From: Gari tellinella
Taxonomy: Eukaryota; Mollusca; Bivalvia; Cardiida; Psammobiidae
Assembly (NCBI GenBank): GCA_922989275.2
Contig: OV277874.1
Coordinates: forward strand, 16,852,154-16,916,153
Length of the DNA stretch: 64,000 nucleotides
Direction: 5' to 3'
Part shown: positions 21,723-35,600 of the stretch, piece by piece
How positions within the stretch are numbered: the first letter of the stretch is position 1
Layout: each line of letters opens with the position of its first letter
Translations under genes and position numbers: made by a program
Notes under the pieces: model-generated
Seen by the model: the letters and a program-made list of their open reading frames with translations, nothing else
Told to the model about the DNA's origin: nothing
Database searches by the model: none

Positions 21723-24325
21723 CATCCCGACATACTGGCAACCTACTTTAAGTGGTCACCTGTCTTCAAAACTAGAAACAAGTCATGGAATAAAGAGTTA
21801 ATGAGCCTGTTTGTTAACTTAACGTTATATATAATTTAAACGTTTCAGCTTTGAAATTTCATTTCCATTTCCTTTTGTAGATAATAGATTCTGCATCACT
21901 TAACACTTAACATGTGCTATAATTACTAATGTATTGCGCAGCGTAAAAGCAGTTAACTGGAACTACCGGTTTGAAATTTATCCTCACTTGGCCAATTTAT
22001 AATGTGTAAGATATATCTAAGGCGTGCCTGGTCTATTTTTCATTTACATTTTATATTTGAACGCAATTCCAGTTACAATGTAGCGAACACTGTGGACTGA
22101 TCAGACGCCGCATCATGCGGACTCTGATCTGAGTCTGCTCTGTTTACCTATGTCCCAATCTGGAATTATGCCAAACCAGTACATAATTGCTTAGCATGAA
22201 CGCGTGTTTTGGGAAATAATGACGTATTCGTTACTATAACAAATATTCACAGAACCACACATTCATGAATGACTATCTAAAATTAATATATGGGCATCTT
22301 TACTTCGCTGTTATGCATCGTGGCAAGTAAACTCAAATGTCAATATGAGATTATAGACTACTAGAGAAGGATATCTTGAACAGATATGACTCATATATCG
22401 AATAAAGGGCCACAGCTCCATGTAAATGAATCGAACCGCAGCTCAATCACAATGATGAGTTCGGTTTTGCAGCACTGCGACACAAAATAGTTCAATATAG
22501 CCCCGATAGCTTAAACACAACTATAAAGATATAGAGTAAAATTATGCAGATCGAAATTAAGGCAAATTGTTATCATGTTTAGCTCCTTAATTAACAATGT
22601 CTGCTTAACTTTCTTATCGCCAAAAATATTGTCTGCACTGATTGTGTCGTCTGCACCACAGACACATACATCTAGATATATTACCAAAATAACAATAAAT
22701 GAAATAAAAAAATATATATATATATTTTTTTTTACATGACTTCTATTATAAAGACAAATAGAAGTCTAGTAAAATAATTTTGGGTAATAGATCTAGATCT
22801 ATGTGTCAAGTACCTGTCGTCTGCAGTATATTTTGGAATTAGATTTAGAGCATTTTGCATGTCACTGAATGTCGAACAGATTTGATTCTGATCAGACGCC
22901 ATGTAACGCGGCGTCTGATGAGGGGTAGGATCCAAACTGTTTACCTACTTACGCTCCTTCTTTATATTTGTACAAGCTAGCGGTCACAATTATATGATAG
23001 TGCCCGGTAATAGTGACCGCTACTGAGCGCGGTTGCGTCATATGATGACTGAGTCGTAAAAATTGAAATAAAAACTGCTTTAGGAAGTGTTACCATGACT
23101 TGAAGCAAATATTAGCCGTATTGATTTGTTCGAGTACTTGTAACTTAAATGTTAAGTGTATTTTGCAAATGAGCTATGATAAATCTAAGACTCATGGCGG
23201 TTGTTGTTGTTGTGGTTGCTGCTAAGGTTTATAGTTCCGCATAAGCTTTATCAGATGCGTCATTTGAGTCTGATCAGACGCCATGTAACGCGGCGTCATC
23301 TTGGCGGTTAGTCTTATAAACGCTTACATTTAAAAAAAATTCGCTTCAATTGTTTGCGATTGATCAAAGATTATACAATAGATCTTAAAAATCAATTTTA
23401 CATGATTAGTTTCATAATATAGAAAGTGTATATTTAAATATAAACAAGGAAGCTTACTAGTTACTACTGATGCTATATTTTATTAAAGCAATGAACACAC
23501 ATAACTCGAAAATACACGCTCTGCTTCCACAAAACTTTGGATTCACTATTGTGTTCCAATGGCAGATTTGCGTGTTCTCCTATCTCATGAAATGACAAAT
23601 TATTCGATTTATCCCGTCATTGAATGATTTTGGCCTTTCAAATTTACAATAACACTAAATTTGACATGTTTCACGTAATTTCTTACATACAAAAAAATAA
23701 TAACTACTCCCAGCCAAACTGCGCTTAGTTAATCTTACACAACCGGAAACAAAATGACCACAATAAAACGCTTAGAGTGAAAATCTGGCAACAAACTGGA
23801 AAAGTGAGTCGATTCAAATTTGACAAGTTATACATTTTAACTCAAATGGGCTATACTTTACGCTTCAACTCAGAAATTAAAATTGCCAAAAATAACGACT
23901 GAAACTTGTCACCCGTTTTCGCGTTACTCGTCAATGTCGTTTATTGTTTTGGAACAGTTTCTATTCGGACCACCCAGATTCAAACTCTACATCCCATGCA
24001 ATGATTATGTTGAAATTTGATACTAAATCTGGCATTCTGCTTTGTTTATAAGCCTACCTAACGTATCCTTCAACTTGTTGCTAGTTGCTCTACATTATAC
24101 AGTATACAGAATCAGAGACGATTGTAGAATGGTCCCTGAATGCGTAGATCCATATGAGAATAGAAATAATAAATGTATGTGTAGATTTATTTGTGAACCT
24201 TTTTTCAAAAAGCAATATTTATTCAGAATAATGGTTTGTTGCAATCGAATTTGTTTTAAAAAAAACACGCGTCAATATACAAACTTTATATACAAATTAA
24301 ATCTAAGTCACATTGTATTTGCCTT
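21723..24325. other. Intergenic stretch with scattered palindromes
   Basis: No gene recognised. GATC-type palindromes lie at 22084-22145, 22884-22945 and 23265-23300. An inverted-repeat element lies at 22657-22816, followed by ordinary AT-rich sequence. Confidence 0.45.
22657..22816. mobile_element. Inverted-repeat MITE related to 61700-61859
   Basis: Left arm ACACATACATCTAGATATAT, right arm AATAGATCTAGATCTATGTG then TCAAGTACCTGT. The sibling at 61700-61859 shares both arms. Between them is a (TA)n(T)n tract. Confidence 0.6.
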
Positions 24326-24400
24326 CGTGGCCCAATGGTTATCATCGGCGACTCAGACCACGGCGGTCCAAGTTCAAAGCGTACTCGATCAAAACTTTTG
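24326..24400 (+). repeat. tRNA-like SINE head relic
   Basis: TGGCCCAATGGTTATCATCG resembles an A-box and GTCCAAGTTCAAAGC a degenerate B-box at near-tRNA spacing. No acceptor pairing. Confidence 0.4.
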
Positions 24401-26240
24401 TTTTGTAAATAAATTTGTTATTTTTACGAGGATTCTAAATCGTTATTAAACATATTTAGTGTGGTTTATGCGTCTTGAAATCAACTTCTCCGCTATTTGC
24501 TTTGAGTAATGAAAATAAAAATAGTTCCAGGGTATTCATTCAGCTACTATACAGATAAACTTGCTACTGTACAGAGAAACCTAGATCTATTATGCTACCC
24601 CTTTATTATATCACCGGAGGCTGTAATGACGGGTTAAAAAGCTATCATCTGCTAGAAAACTTTCACTTTTATGGTATATATTCATAACTGTATGTGGACA
24701 CATTGTCCGTAGTGGATGAGTAAATTAAAAGCGTAAATTTTGCGTATTTATTGAGTTATTGGTTAATGAAAGGTAGCAAAAATGTATTCTTTAAATTGGC
24801 CAACTGTACATAGTACACGCGTGTGACGTTATATAGCATCTCACCAGTAAAGTCTGCACTGTTTGTTATTTCATATCATACAGTCACCTGCTTTCAATAA
24901 TTAGTCAGAAACATATTAAAGTCTTATAATTTTGTCAATGATTTATAAAGTCAGAACATTTGTAGTTGCTTTAGACTGTCATGTTTTCAGTCACTTACGT
25001 CGTCACGTTGTCAGTCGGTCTGTAAGTAGTTGTTTCTTGTTGGTTGTAGTAACTAGTAGTTTTCATACTATTGCCACGAACCCTTATCTTGAAAGTTCTT
25101 GTATATACATGTATATATTTACTAACGAAAGCCTTTTATTTGCAAAATATGATTGATTTGTTTCAGAAATTAGGGTATATCCCAAGTTTGGAATGAGGGG
25201 CGTGGCAATAGAGAATTAATTGTATAGAATTGTTTAATTTTGTTTATTAACTAGAGGAAACGGTTTAAATGCCTTCTCCAACAAAAACAAATGATTAGTG
25301 ATTTAGTTTTCTAGGGGTGTCCCCTGTTACGATAAAAGCATATTTATTCAGGAAAAGGGTGGAGTAGTAAGGTGAAATAAAAACTTCACATAGCAAACAG
25401 GGCGGGCCACGATCGGACTTCTCTGTTAGAGACGTCTTATTTTGGGCTGCACTGTTTGAAGTTACCGTTACTTGTGGTGATATCAGTGTGGTTTATATAA
25501 GCTTCAAGTAATTACTTGACACACATTTATATAGTCGCCATATTATATTTGTTTGTTTATAATACATTTTGTATGTACATGTATGTTTATAACATAACTA
25601 TGTAACGCTTAATGTTGTCCTCATGGGCTTTCAAGCCCACTGGATTTATAAAATAAACTGAACTATGAAATATTCTGCTGTATGAACAAACTGCAGCTTC
25701 TTTATTATGTGTATAATCTTTATAACTGTACATATTTATCACACAATCTTCCAGCAAGCATATATAGTTCGTGGCAATATCCAGGCATATATTCGTTACG
25801 TTTATGTATAGTCCGGACAAATTCTCCGGACGTTGACCTTTATGCATGAATAAATTAAAGTGAGAAGATGCAGTATAAACCAATAATCGACAGCGAGTCA
25901 TACAGTTTCGTGAAGGTTCGGTTAATCACGTAAATATTGTTAGAGTTGTGATCTTCAGTGGATTAATACTCTACTTTTAGCAAGTTGAAAAAAGTTGTTG
26001 TTGATAAACTATTATTCCCGAGTCTTCTAGTATAATTGTAGCAACAATCATCATAGTTTGCATATGCAGTGTTTCCCCAATACATTCAGTTCTTGTTCTT
26101 GTCTGTTGATCAAATACAGAAACAGACAGTTTCGTTAGGTTCAGGGCGGTTTTAACAGTCTTCCAGTTTTCAAAGATTATATCAAGTAACGTTGACTAAG
26201 TTCTGCTGGAGAGAGGTATGCCTGCAGTGGCTTAGGGTAA
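24401..26240. other. Intergenic, little recognisable
   Basis: A degenerate family C right part lies at about 24615-24785 (ATCATCTGCTAG, ATATTCATAACTG). Nothing else recognised. Confidence 0.35.
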
Positions 26241-26243
26241 ATG

Positions 26244-26494
26244 CAGGGCTGCCTTTTCTCCGGATTTTTCCTAAATCTTCGGATTTTTTTCTAGTACATG
26301 TTAGCCTAAAGTAGGCTGAAAGTAAAGCAGAATGCGCCTTAAGGCGCATTCTGCTTTACTTCCAGCCTGCTTTAAACATCCAGGTGTCAACAAAACTAGA
26401 CACAGTCTGTGGGGGGTTCGATTCGTAAAATCGCACTTGAAAAATGAAAAGTTGGAAATCTTAGGATTTTTTATGTTAATTTATGACAGCCCTG
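26244..26494. mobile_element. MITE with CAGGGCTGCC ends carrying a family C core
   Basis: Starts CAGGGCTGCC and ends GACAGCCCTG. Inside is the hairpin AAAGTAAAGCAGAATGCGCC and mirror, as in family C. It ends about 9 bp from the stop codon of the fibrinogen gene. A related element lies at 53392-53577. Confidence 0.65.
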
Positions 26495-26502
26495 TACATG
26501 CT

Positions 26503-27204
26503 TTATAGCTTTCTCCGTATTTTCATCATGACATATTTCAAGGAGTGCTCGAAACCCCAACAGTCCTCCCAGTGTATTCCGGTTGATACACGTGGATCTA
26601 AATGACTGTAACTCCCAGGCATGAAGTACAGACCATTAAAGCACACTTTAAAACACGAGGCGTGCCACCATGCACATTTAAAACGTGAAGCGCAATTTTC
26701 CCATTCAACACTATCGTTGTCATCATCAAATGTCGAGAACTCCTGTCCGTTTTGAAATGAAAAAGCATCACCACATGTTCCATTGTAGCCAGTTATGTCA
26801 AGTTTATACTTGGAAACTTCGTCGCCTATCTTGAAATTGGAGTAGTGTGCCGTCATATCGGAGGGCGTGACTCCCGGAAATGCCTCCACATAGACAACAA
26901 GCTCGCTGTCATTTTGGGTCAAGACATGTATATTGTCCAAACCGAGCCAGTACTCGCCTGACCTGTTTCCAAACCCCGTGACGTAATCGTTCCAAACACG
27001 ATAGAAATCCTCCGATCCATCCATGCGTCTTTGAATCACAGTCCAGCCGCCATTGGTCATGTCACACCACGTGTCTGTCGCAGCACCACCTGGCGGGTGT
27101 ATCGTAAAGACACCGTCGTAATGGTTATTAGGCAGCAGACTGAGACAATCCTGTTCATATGGCCAGACCGTTGTTATCGTTTGTAGATTGTCATCTATGT
27201 CTAT
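26503..27204 (-). CDS. FReD exon (terminal)
   Basis: Acceptor atatttgtag on the minus strand, then 233 codons and a stop. EQDCLSLLPNNHYDGVFTIH opens the fibrinogen domain. The aromatic and cysteine pattern is complete, with Cys in NGTCGDAF, WENCAS, HASCF, FKVCFNG and EDCWGF. Confidence 0.92.
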   Translation of the reverse strand: MDIDDNLQTITTVWPYEQDCLSLLPNNHYDGVFTIHPPGGAATDTWCDMTNGGWTVIQRRMDGSEDFYRVWNDYVTGFGNRSGEYWLGLDNIHVLTQNDSELVVYVEAFPGVTPSDMTAHYSNFKIGDEVSKYKLDITGYNGTCGDAFSFQNGQEFSTFDDDNDSVEWENCASRFKCAWWHASCFKVCFNGLYFMPGSYSHLDPRVSTGIHWEDCWGFEHSLKYVMMKIRRKL

Positions 27205-29633
27205 CTACAAATATAAAAATATATCGCTTACATATACTTTAGGACCTATTCCCATCATGCTTATAAAGAGTTTGAGTTGAGTCTGTAATCGTTCTTAAAT
27301 ATGACCACTATAAAAAAGCTTGAGAGCGATCTAAGACTCATCTCAAACAAGACCAAGATCGGTGTCTACTGCGTGTCTTATGCTCGTACCGCTCGTTTTC
27401 CACCCTTCGGGTTCAGATGAATATTATCTCGATATAACCAAGACCCTTTCATAAACTTCAGGTCATTATTCAGAAAGTGGTGACCTAGTTCTTCACACAT
27501 TACTCTTAAGGCTCCGTTTGTCTGTTGAATTGTATCGTTGATCAGCTTATCATTTCTTCGGGGAGGAATGGACGACACATTCATTTTTGTCTTTGGATTT
27601 ACGTGGTCGATGGTATTTATTGTGTCTTTAAAATTAACGAGTATTTTTTGGAATCTTTTGATATTCTGTCTGCTCATTTAGTTGACATATTTAATTGTAT
27701 ATTTGAATCGGGTGTTTTCCCAGAGAAATGGTGTGAGGGTATTATTGTACCGTTATTTAAGAAGGGTGATAAAAGTAACGTTAATAACTACAGGGGCATT
27801 TCGTTGGTGAGCTGTTTCTCAAAGATTTTCACAGGCGTTTTAAACAATCGCATTTCATCTTGGGCTGAAAACAATGATATTCTGACAGACGCCCAATTTG
27901 GGTTTAGAAAGGGCCGCTCAACAACAGACGCTATATTTGTGTTGAATGCAACAATTCAAAAAATATTGCGTAATAAGGGGAAATTATTTTGCGCCTTTGT
28001 TGATTTGAAAAAGGCATTTGACAGTGTGTATCACCATGGTCTTTGGCTGAAATTGTTTAGGGTAGGTATTAAGGGTAAAATGTTACGGATCATTAAAGAA
28101 ATGTATTCAATAGTTAAAATGTGTATTAAGCATTGTGATGATTATTCATCCTTCTACGAATGTGCGATTGGTTTAAAGCAAGGGGAGGTAATATCACCGA
28201 TAATGTTTGCTCTTTATCTTAATGACCTTGAGCTGTTTCTTTCAGACAGAATAAGTAGCGGGCTGACTCTTGATCAAATAAACCTTATTTTGCTTTTATT
28301 TGCGGATGATATGGTGATATTGGGGTCTGATCCAAGCGAATTGCAGAATAGTTTAGATAATTTGGAAAGGTATTGTGACAGATGGGGGTTAGAGGTCAAT
28401 GTGAAGAAAACAAAGATAATGGTTTTCAGAAATAGGGGCAGAGTACCGATGGAATATGTTTGGAAATATAAAGGTCAAACAATAGAAATTGTAGATGATT
28501 TTACTTATTTAGGCGTTGTTTTTAGTTATACTGGCACATTTAACAGTTATATAAGTACATTAACAGGTAAGGGATTAAAAGCCCTTAATACATTGGTTGT
28601 AAACGTTAAAAAGTATTGCTTTAAACCAAAGACTTTTTGTCAGCTTTTCGATGCCTTCGTAGGATCCATCTTGAATTACTCATGTGAAGTGTGGGGCTGC
28701 ACAAAAAGTAAACAATTGGAGAATCTGCATTTAAAATTTTGTAAGAGATTATTAGGTGTTAGAGCTTCTACACGTAACATGTGTATTTACGGTGAGTTAG
28801 GTAGGTTTCCATTGTATATCAATAGGTATAGCAGAGTAATTAAGTACTGGTGCAAACTTGTTCTAAGTGAAAATATTATTCTTCAAACATTGTTGAGTGA
28901 AATGGGTGATGATCTTAACAAGGGTAAAACCAACTGGTTAAGTGATGTTAAAAAACTTTTAGATGATTATGGTTTTTCCTATGTTTGGCTGAATCAATAT
29001 ACGGTGGATTTAAATAAGTTTCATGTTGTTTTTAAAGCCAGAGTAATGGACGTATTTAAACAGTCTTGGTGTGCTTCTATCCAAGAGTCTAACGTTTTAT
29101 ATACATACAAATTTTTCAAAGAAACTTTTGAACACGAACATTATCTTACTGTTTTACCAAAGAAGTACATGTATATTTTAGCTAAGTTGAGATTATCATC
29201 CCATAATTTAAGAATTGAATCCGGGCGTTACGGTGCAGGTAGAACTGAAAGAGAGGAAAGGTATTGTGTGTTTTGTTACAAGCATGACATAGAAGACGAG
29301 TTTCATTTTGTTTTAGTATGTACTCTGTATACTGACTTAAGAAAAAAATATCTAAAACGTTATTTTTACCAAAACCCAAGTGCTTATAAGTATGTAGAGT
29401 TGATGAAATCAAATAGTTCCAAAACCTTACTAAATCTATCAAGGTATATCTATGAAGCTTTTGATATGAGGAAAGCTGCACTGAACTACCTTGATTGATT
29501 TGTATACGAGTCAGTGTTTTATTATCTAATCATTTACCAAAAATGATCATTTAATATCTTTTTTTTTCATGAAAATAGCAGTTCAACCTCAAATTCTAAA
29601 TTTTCGAAAATAAATCTACTATCATTTGAAAAC

Positions 29634-29667
<34 letters not shown>

Positions 29668-32600
29668 ATGCATGTTTGTTTGGCCACTTTGGCCATCTGT
29701 AAATATGTTAACGTGTATGTTAATATGTTAAGAGTAACGAGGAATTTGTTAATTCAAGTTACTGATTGAATAAAGAATTATTATTATTATTATTTAAAAT
29801 CGTCTAAAAAATTGCGTCCAGTTTATTCACCAGGTCGTGTTCGAATTCGGTCATTTTATATTGCGTGTTTTCAACATGTCTAACTCGCCATATAAGCATA
29901 TGACCTGCTTGCTACTTGATCAAACTTTGCAAACAGAAGCCGTAATCAAAATTGTTCGGCCCTCTTGTTGATGTTTCGTCAGTCATATTGCCTCACATCT
30001 TATTTAATCTAATGTAAGTTAACCAGACGAAATTGCATTAAAACTTAAGCCATGTACTTTACAACTCCTGAAACTGATTGGGACACCCTGTATAACTGCT
30101 GTAATTATCTTTAAATTTATTTGGGTTTCTGCTTTTATCACAGAGTTACTTGTCCAAAAGGTGTAGACTGAATGGCAAATTTTGTAGACACTGTGATAAC
30201 TAGAATGCTGACCCAGTCAGAGAGGACCCTGCAAATATATTTTGTTGGAGGCAACAGTTCTGAATCCATTCACTGTATTAACCCTTATGTGTTTAGAAAA
30301 CAGTTTCTGTTCCTTATTTGCTAATTGCTATGCATGGATCTCATTGATATAAAGCTACATACCAATTATCATCAAAATCGGTCAAGCAATACAGTCTTTA
30401 CAGTAGATCAACAATCAGCCAATCAGAGCCAAGATCATCTAATTAATATGCGCATATATTTTTTTTTCTATATTCAAACCTGACCTGTGTACAGTTAATA
30501 TAAAGCCACATAGTAAATATCATTGACGGCAGTCAACGTTATTAGCCCACTAGAGTAACATTGAGGTTGCTAGTATGTAAACAAGGCCAAATACTCTCAT
30601 AAAGCGGGGACAAGAACGCTCACGAGTCCAATCCGATTTAAGTAAATTGTCAAACTTGATAAAGATCTTATACTGGTACACGTTCTGTCAAAATATGATT
30701 AGGATTGATGGACAAATGAGGTTGTTGGAGTGTAAACCAGGTTAAATATAACCTATTTTTTATAATCAAGGGCAGATTACTCTGTACACAATGATTGATT
30801 GAACCAAAACACTATAGGTGTCTTCCTCTTATGATACTCCGCATAATGCGCATATGCTGTTAATATCAACCCGATACGCGAAGAACTGCTTGAGTTATTG
30901 CGTCACAGGTGTAAACATGATTACCTTTTTGATAACTCTGAACATGTAGGTGTCTTCCTTTCATAATACAAAGCATATGCTGTCAATATGAACCTGATAT
31001 TTGAAGAATTGTTTAAGTTATCGCGTCACATCAAAAGTGCCAGACAGACAGCCAGAAGGACGGACGGACAGACAGACAGACAGACAGACGGACAGAAAAT
31101 GTGTCCTGTCTGTAGTACAGGGACCGTCCTATAATACCGGCGGTAAATTTATTATTTCCCAATAAACGCGTTTACGTAGGTTGCTATATGTAACGGTTGG
31201 CAATATGGGGTGTTAAATATACAATAATCTCGCTAAGCCCTTTTGGGCGATCAATAACCGCTAAACATGTAAAGGGAAGTTACTCTGACACGGTTTATAT
31301 ATAATTTCTATATGAAACCTAGATATTTTTTATTGTTTTAAAATATTGTTTAGGATGTATTTTATCAGTTTTAATGACAATTAAGTGTGGGGTGTTATGA
31401 ACACCCCGCATTTTTTTCCACCCCACAGTAAAGGTCTCCTATAGTAAAACACCCCATTTCTTGACAATCTCTTTCTATCTATATCTCTATTTTATAACAA
31501 GTAGATAAATAGCGACCCATTAATCATCCCAAGATTTCTTCAAAAAACAGAATTTAGAAATGAAGCAAATAGCCAGAAAGCTGTGAGTGAAAGAGCTACC
31601 CTAAAAGAATTTAGGTCAATTATACAACTTCAGACTCTTAGAGAATCGGCAAACATAGAAAAAGTAAGAAATATTGATTTAGAAATGGCAGATATCATTA
31701 AACAAAAGTGTTCTGGAGAATTAGAAACAAAATTAATTAACATGTGGAAAATGCAAGTGGCCCACAATGAAGAAATTTCACATAAAAGGTGGATCAAGAA
31801 TGAAAAATGGTTGACACAATATGAAAGTGAATTTAAAGAAAAATACAGCGACAAAAATCCATTTTTCAAAACAACACCAACTTGGGACAATCGAAGAGTA
31901 GAAAAACCAACCTATGCAGAGGTAACAAAGGGTAGACGACAGCAACCTAGCAGGTATAATGCAAATAACAATGAACTAGAAACTCTAAAAAACATGTTAG
32001 GCCAAATGTCAAGAAGATTGGAAACAATGGATATGCACTCCGATAGAAATCATCACAGAGAAAATGTTCAGCCTGTCAAAAGGAACGTGAAACATTATGG
32101 AAATGGGCATATCTATAACAACAGTTCATACAGAAATTCGCAGTTATGTTATGTTTCTAACAAATCTTACTTTACACCCGAAATTGGACTTAATGAACAA
32201 CTTGATAAGTACATATCTTTAACAAAAACTATGTGCGACATTTTCCCTAAACAAAATGAAAATGGTCACATTAAACATAACATAACCAAAGAGCAGAGAA
32301 AAGCTGTGAAGGCATTATCTGAAGACAATTCAATTACTATCAAAGAAGCGGATAAGGGTGGAGGAATAGTATTGATGAATAAAACATGTTATAAACAAAT
32401 TTTTTTAGGCATGTTGAAGAATGAAGCTTTTTATTCACCTATTCTAGAAAACAATAGAAAAGAAATGTTTTTGAAAATAAAACAACTTTAAAAGAACAAT
32501 GGAAATTTAACTAACAAGGAAAAGGATTTTTTGTACTGAATTTTGATTGCAGGACTAGTACATTTTATGGCTTACCAAAAATTCACAAAAGCAAAATAAT

Positions 32601-35600
32601 TCAGGATTCGTGTAAAGTTAACAAAAATGCTGAATGTGTAGAAATTCTTGATCCGGAGGACTTAACTTTCAGACCCATTGTTGCAGGCCCCAATTGTGAA
32701 ACTAGTCATTTAAGTTGCCTTTTGGACATTTTACTAAAACCATTTTTGAAAAACGTAAAAAGCTATTTAAGAGATGATATTGACTTTTTAAATTTTCTTC
32801 CTAAAACTGTTCCAGAACATACTCTTTTAATTTCATTTGATGTTGTAAGTTTATATACCAATATTCCACACAGTCTAGGTCTTCGGGCGATAGAATGTTG
32901 GTTGGACAAACATTCGGAATTAATAACAAACCGTTTGTCTAAGAATTTTATTTTAGAAGGTCTAAAAATAATTTTGGAAAACAATAACTTTTCATTCAAT
33001 GGATCATTTTTTAACCAGACAAAGGGGACTGCCATGGGAACGAAAGTTGCCCCCACATATGCAACGCTAGTTTTAGGACATTTGGAAGAACTCATGTATG
33101 AAAAAATTAGAATGGAAAGAGGTGAACAGTTTGGACAGTTTATAATCAATAATTGGAAAAGATTTCTGGATGATTGTTTTTCTATTTGGCCATTTTCACA
33201 TAAAGATTTAGACTACTTTGAAAACGTTCTCAACTCCTTACACCCAGATATGATATTTACATCGTCAACAAGTTCAGTTTATTTACCTTTCCTTGACGTT
33301 CTAGTCCTTAAATCAGGAACATCAATTTCAACGGATATATTTCATAAAATCACAGATTCAAAACAATACCTCAATTTCAATTCCTGCCACCCAAATCATA
33401 CTTAAACAAATATACCCTTTTCTCTGGCTCGAAGGTTATGCACAATTATCTCGAATGAAACTTTACTATCTGAACGTTTGGGAGAATTATCTCAGACACT
33501 AAAAGAAAGAAAGTATCCAATACAGGTTATACATACAGGGATTAAGAAAGCCTTATCTATTCCCAGGTCACAGTTACCACTGGTATACATCGTACAGCGG
33601 ATGTTGCTCCAAAGTGATACGGAATCCATGGTGAATTGATGTAAACAATGTCAGGCCAGGTCAGAAATACGTCTATTACACAATTATTGCAACACATAAG
33701 TATTAAACGTTAAATCGTACCGAATCAGAACTAATTTCTGCCTGTCGCAAACAAGCCTCTTCTGTAACAAACGTCGAATGGTCCGTGAATTATGAGAGTT
33801 TAGTCTGCCCTATCACTAACAACGTGTGCCGACTTTACACAAATTGGTCGAATATGTGCATTATATACATGTAAAGTGTAATTGTTTTTCCTCTACAGAT
33901 AGATAGTAACTCTATGTTTTAGGATTTTCTCCTCGTGTTAGCGAAACAGTTGCACGTTTTGTAAATTTGGCCATTTCATTCTACCATCACTGTACCGCGT
34001 CTTGCAAGCAGGTGACAGTTAACTGTACCGCATCTTGCATTTCTACTGTACTGCATCTTGGAAAATACAATTAGTAATCTGAACGAAATGGATCGAAAAT
34101 TAGACCTGGACCCGTATTCTGAAACATTCTACGTATTTTCGCTAAGTAAAATTAGTATCTAACCTTTCCGCTAGGTAAATACGTTTAGCTGAGGCTTTTG
34201 AGCCGACGTTTGTGTATAATTTGCTTCGTGATATTGGGTCAACTTCGGGGTTGGGTAACGTCACTACAAACGACTGAGGGTACTGTTTAAGACATTATTA
34301 CCTACGGTCTTCATCGCAAAAACGTGGAAAACATTGATATCTATTCAAAATCTATATTTGATATATACATGATCACTTTACATGTAGGTACCAAAATTAG
34401 CGTACATGTAAGTGCATAATTAGTTTCACAATTATATAACTAACTAACGAACCGAATTTCAATGAAGTCGCCGTGGCTCATTTGTGATAGAGTCGGACTA
34501 GCATGTCTTGGAAAAACAATCAGTAAATCTGGTACGATGAAATTGAAGTTTGATGTCTCTGGTGCATAACGTTCGGGAGTAGTTTCATTTTCTGTCCCTT
34601 GAAATTTTTTCTTTGGGCCACCCACAAACCTAAGAAAACGCCCCTTAAACAATTTTAAGCCTGTTACCCAAAATGACTTAAGGGTGTATCAAACTCATGA
34701 GTTTGGGAATTTTTCAAAGTATTTTTAAACACTCTTATGATGATTTTGTATTAAAAAGCTATTTAAGATGAATGAAAAAATAGAAAAAGTGTACATTTTG
34801 GTGAAAAACGTTTGGCTCCACGGCCATGTAAAATTTACTCCCCCCCCCACACACACACACACACTTTTACTAATTTCGTCCATTTCAAACAGCCCGCTTC
34901 AATAAAACCATTTCAAATTCAAACAAACATGATAATTTGGTTTTGTGTTTCATTTATTTTATGTCTATGGTAGTATTTCTTCATACAAAAACTAATTTAA
35001 GACAAAACATGCACCAAATGTGAAATTTATAAAGCTCTAAATATCATCGATATGGTACTTATTAAGGGAGATAACTCCTTTTTCTTCCATAACTCAAATT
35101 TTTCAGCACTTACCTATCAATTTCTTTTCATATTTTGAATTGCCTTCGTTTGAAATTTTTCTTCTGGTAGAATTTTAAAAAAGTACGATACTAGAAATAT
35201 TATTTTTTTTACTTTATCTCATAATTTTTTGGTGTAAAAAAATAATCATTACCCATGAAAACCATGTTGTTGATTCAGATATTCATATTTTCCAAATCTG
35301 GTGCCTGTTTGGTCTTGATTTAGAGTCTTTATGTCAAAATACTTTCACAGACATTAAATACATAATGAAAAACAAAATTACCATGTTTGTTTTTTCTCTA
35401 AAATAGAATTTACTGAAGCTTTGACAAAATTTGAGAAAAAGTCTGAATTTGACACATCTTTTCCAAATTGCCGTAGTGCAAAATAAAGCACACCAAAATA
35501 TGATTTTTTTTCCTTTTTTTTCATTTATCATAAACAGCTCTTTCGAAATAAACATGAAAGGAAACGGGTTAGATACTTTGAAAATTCGCTTATGGGTTTG

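Noticed and set aside
25587..25901. 104-codon minus-strand frame
   Set aside because: No motif, splice context or similarity recognised; likely chance in AT-rich sequence.
31100..31580. Second hammerhead or long terminal repeat at the 5' side of the Penelope element
   Set aside because: No TGATGAG...GAAAC arrangement and no match to the 38100-38400 region was seen.
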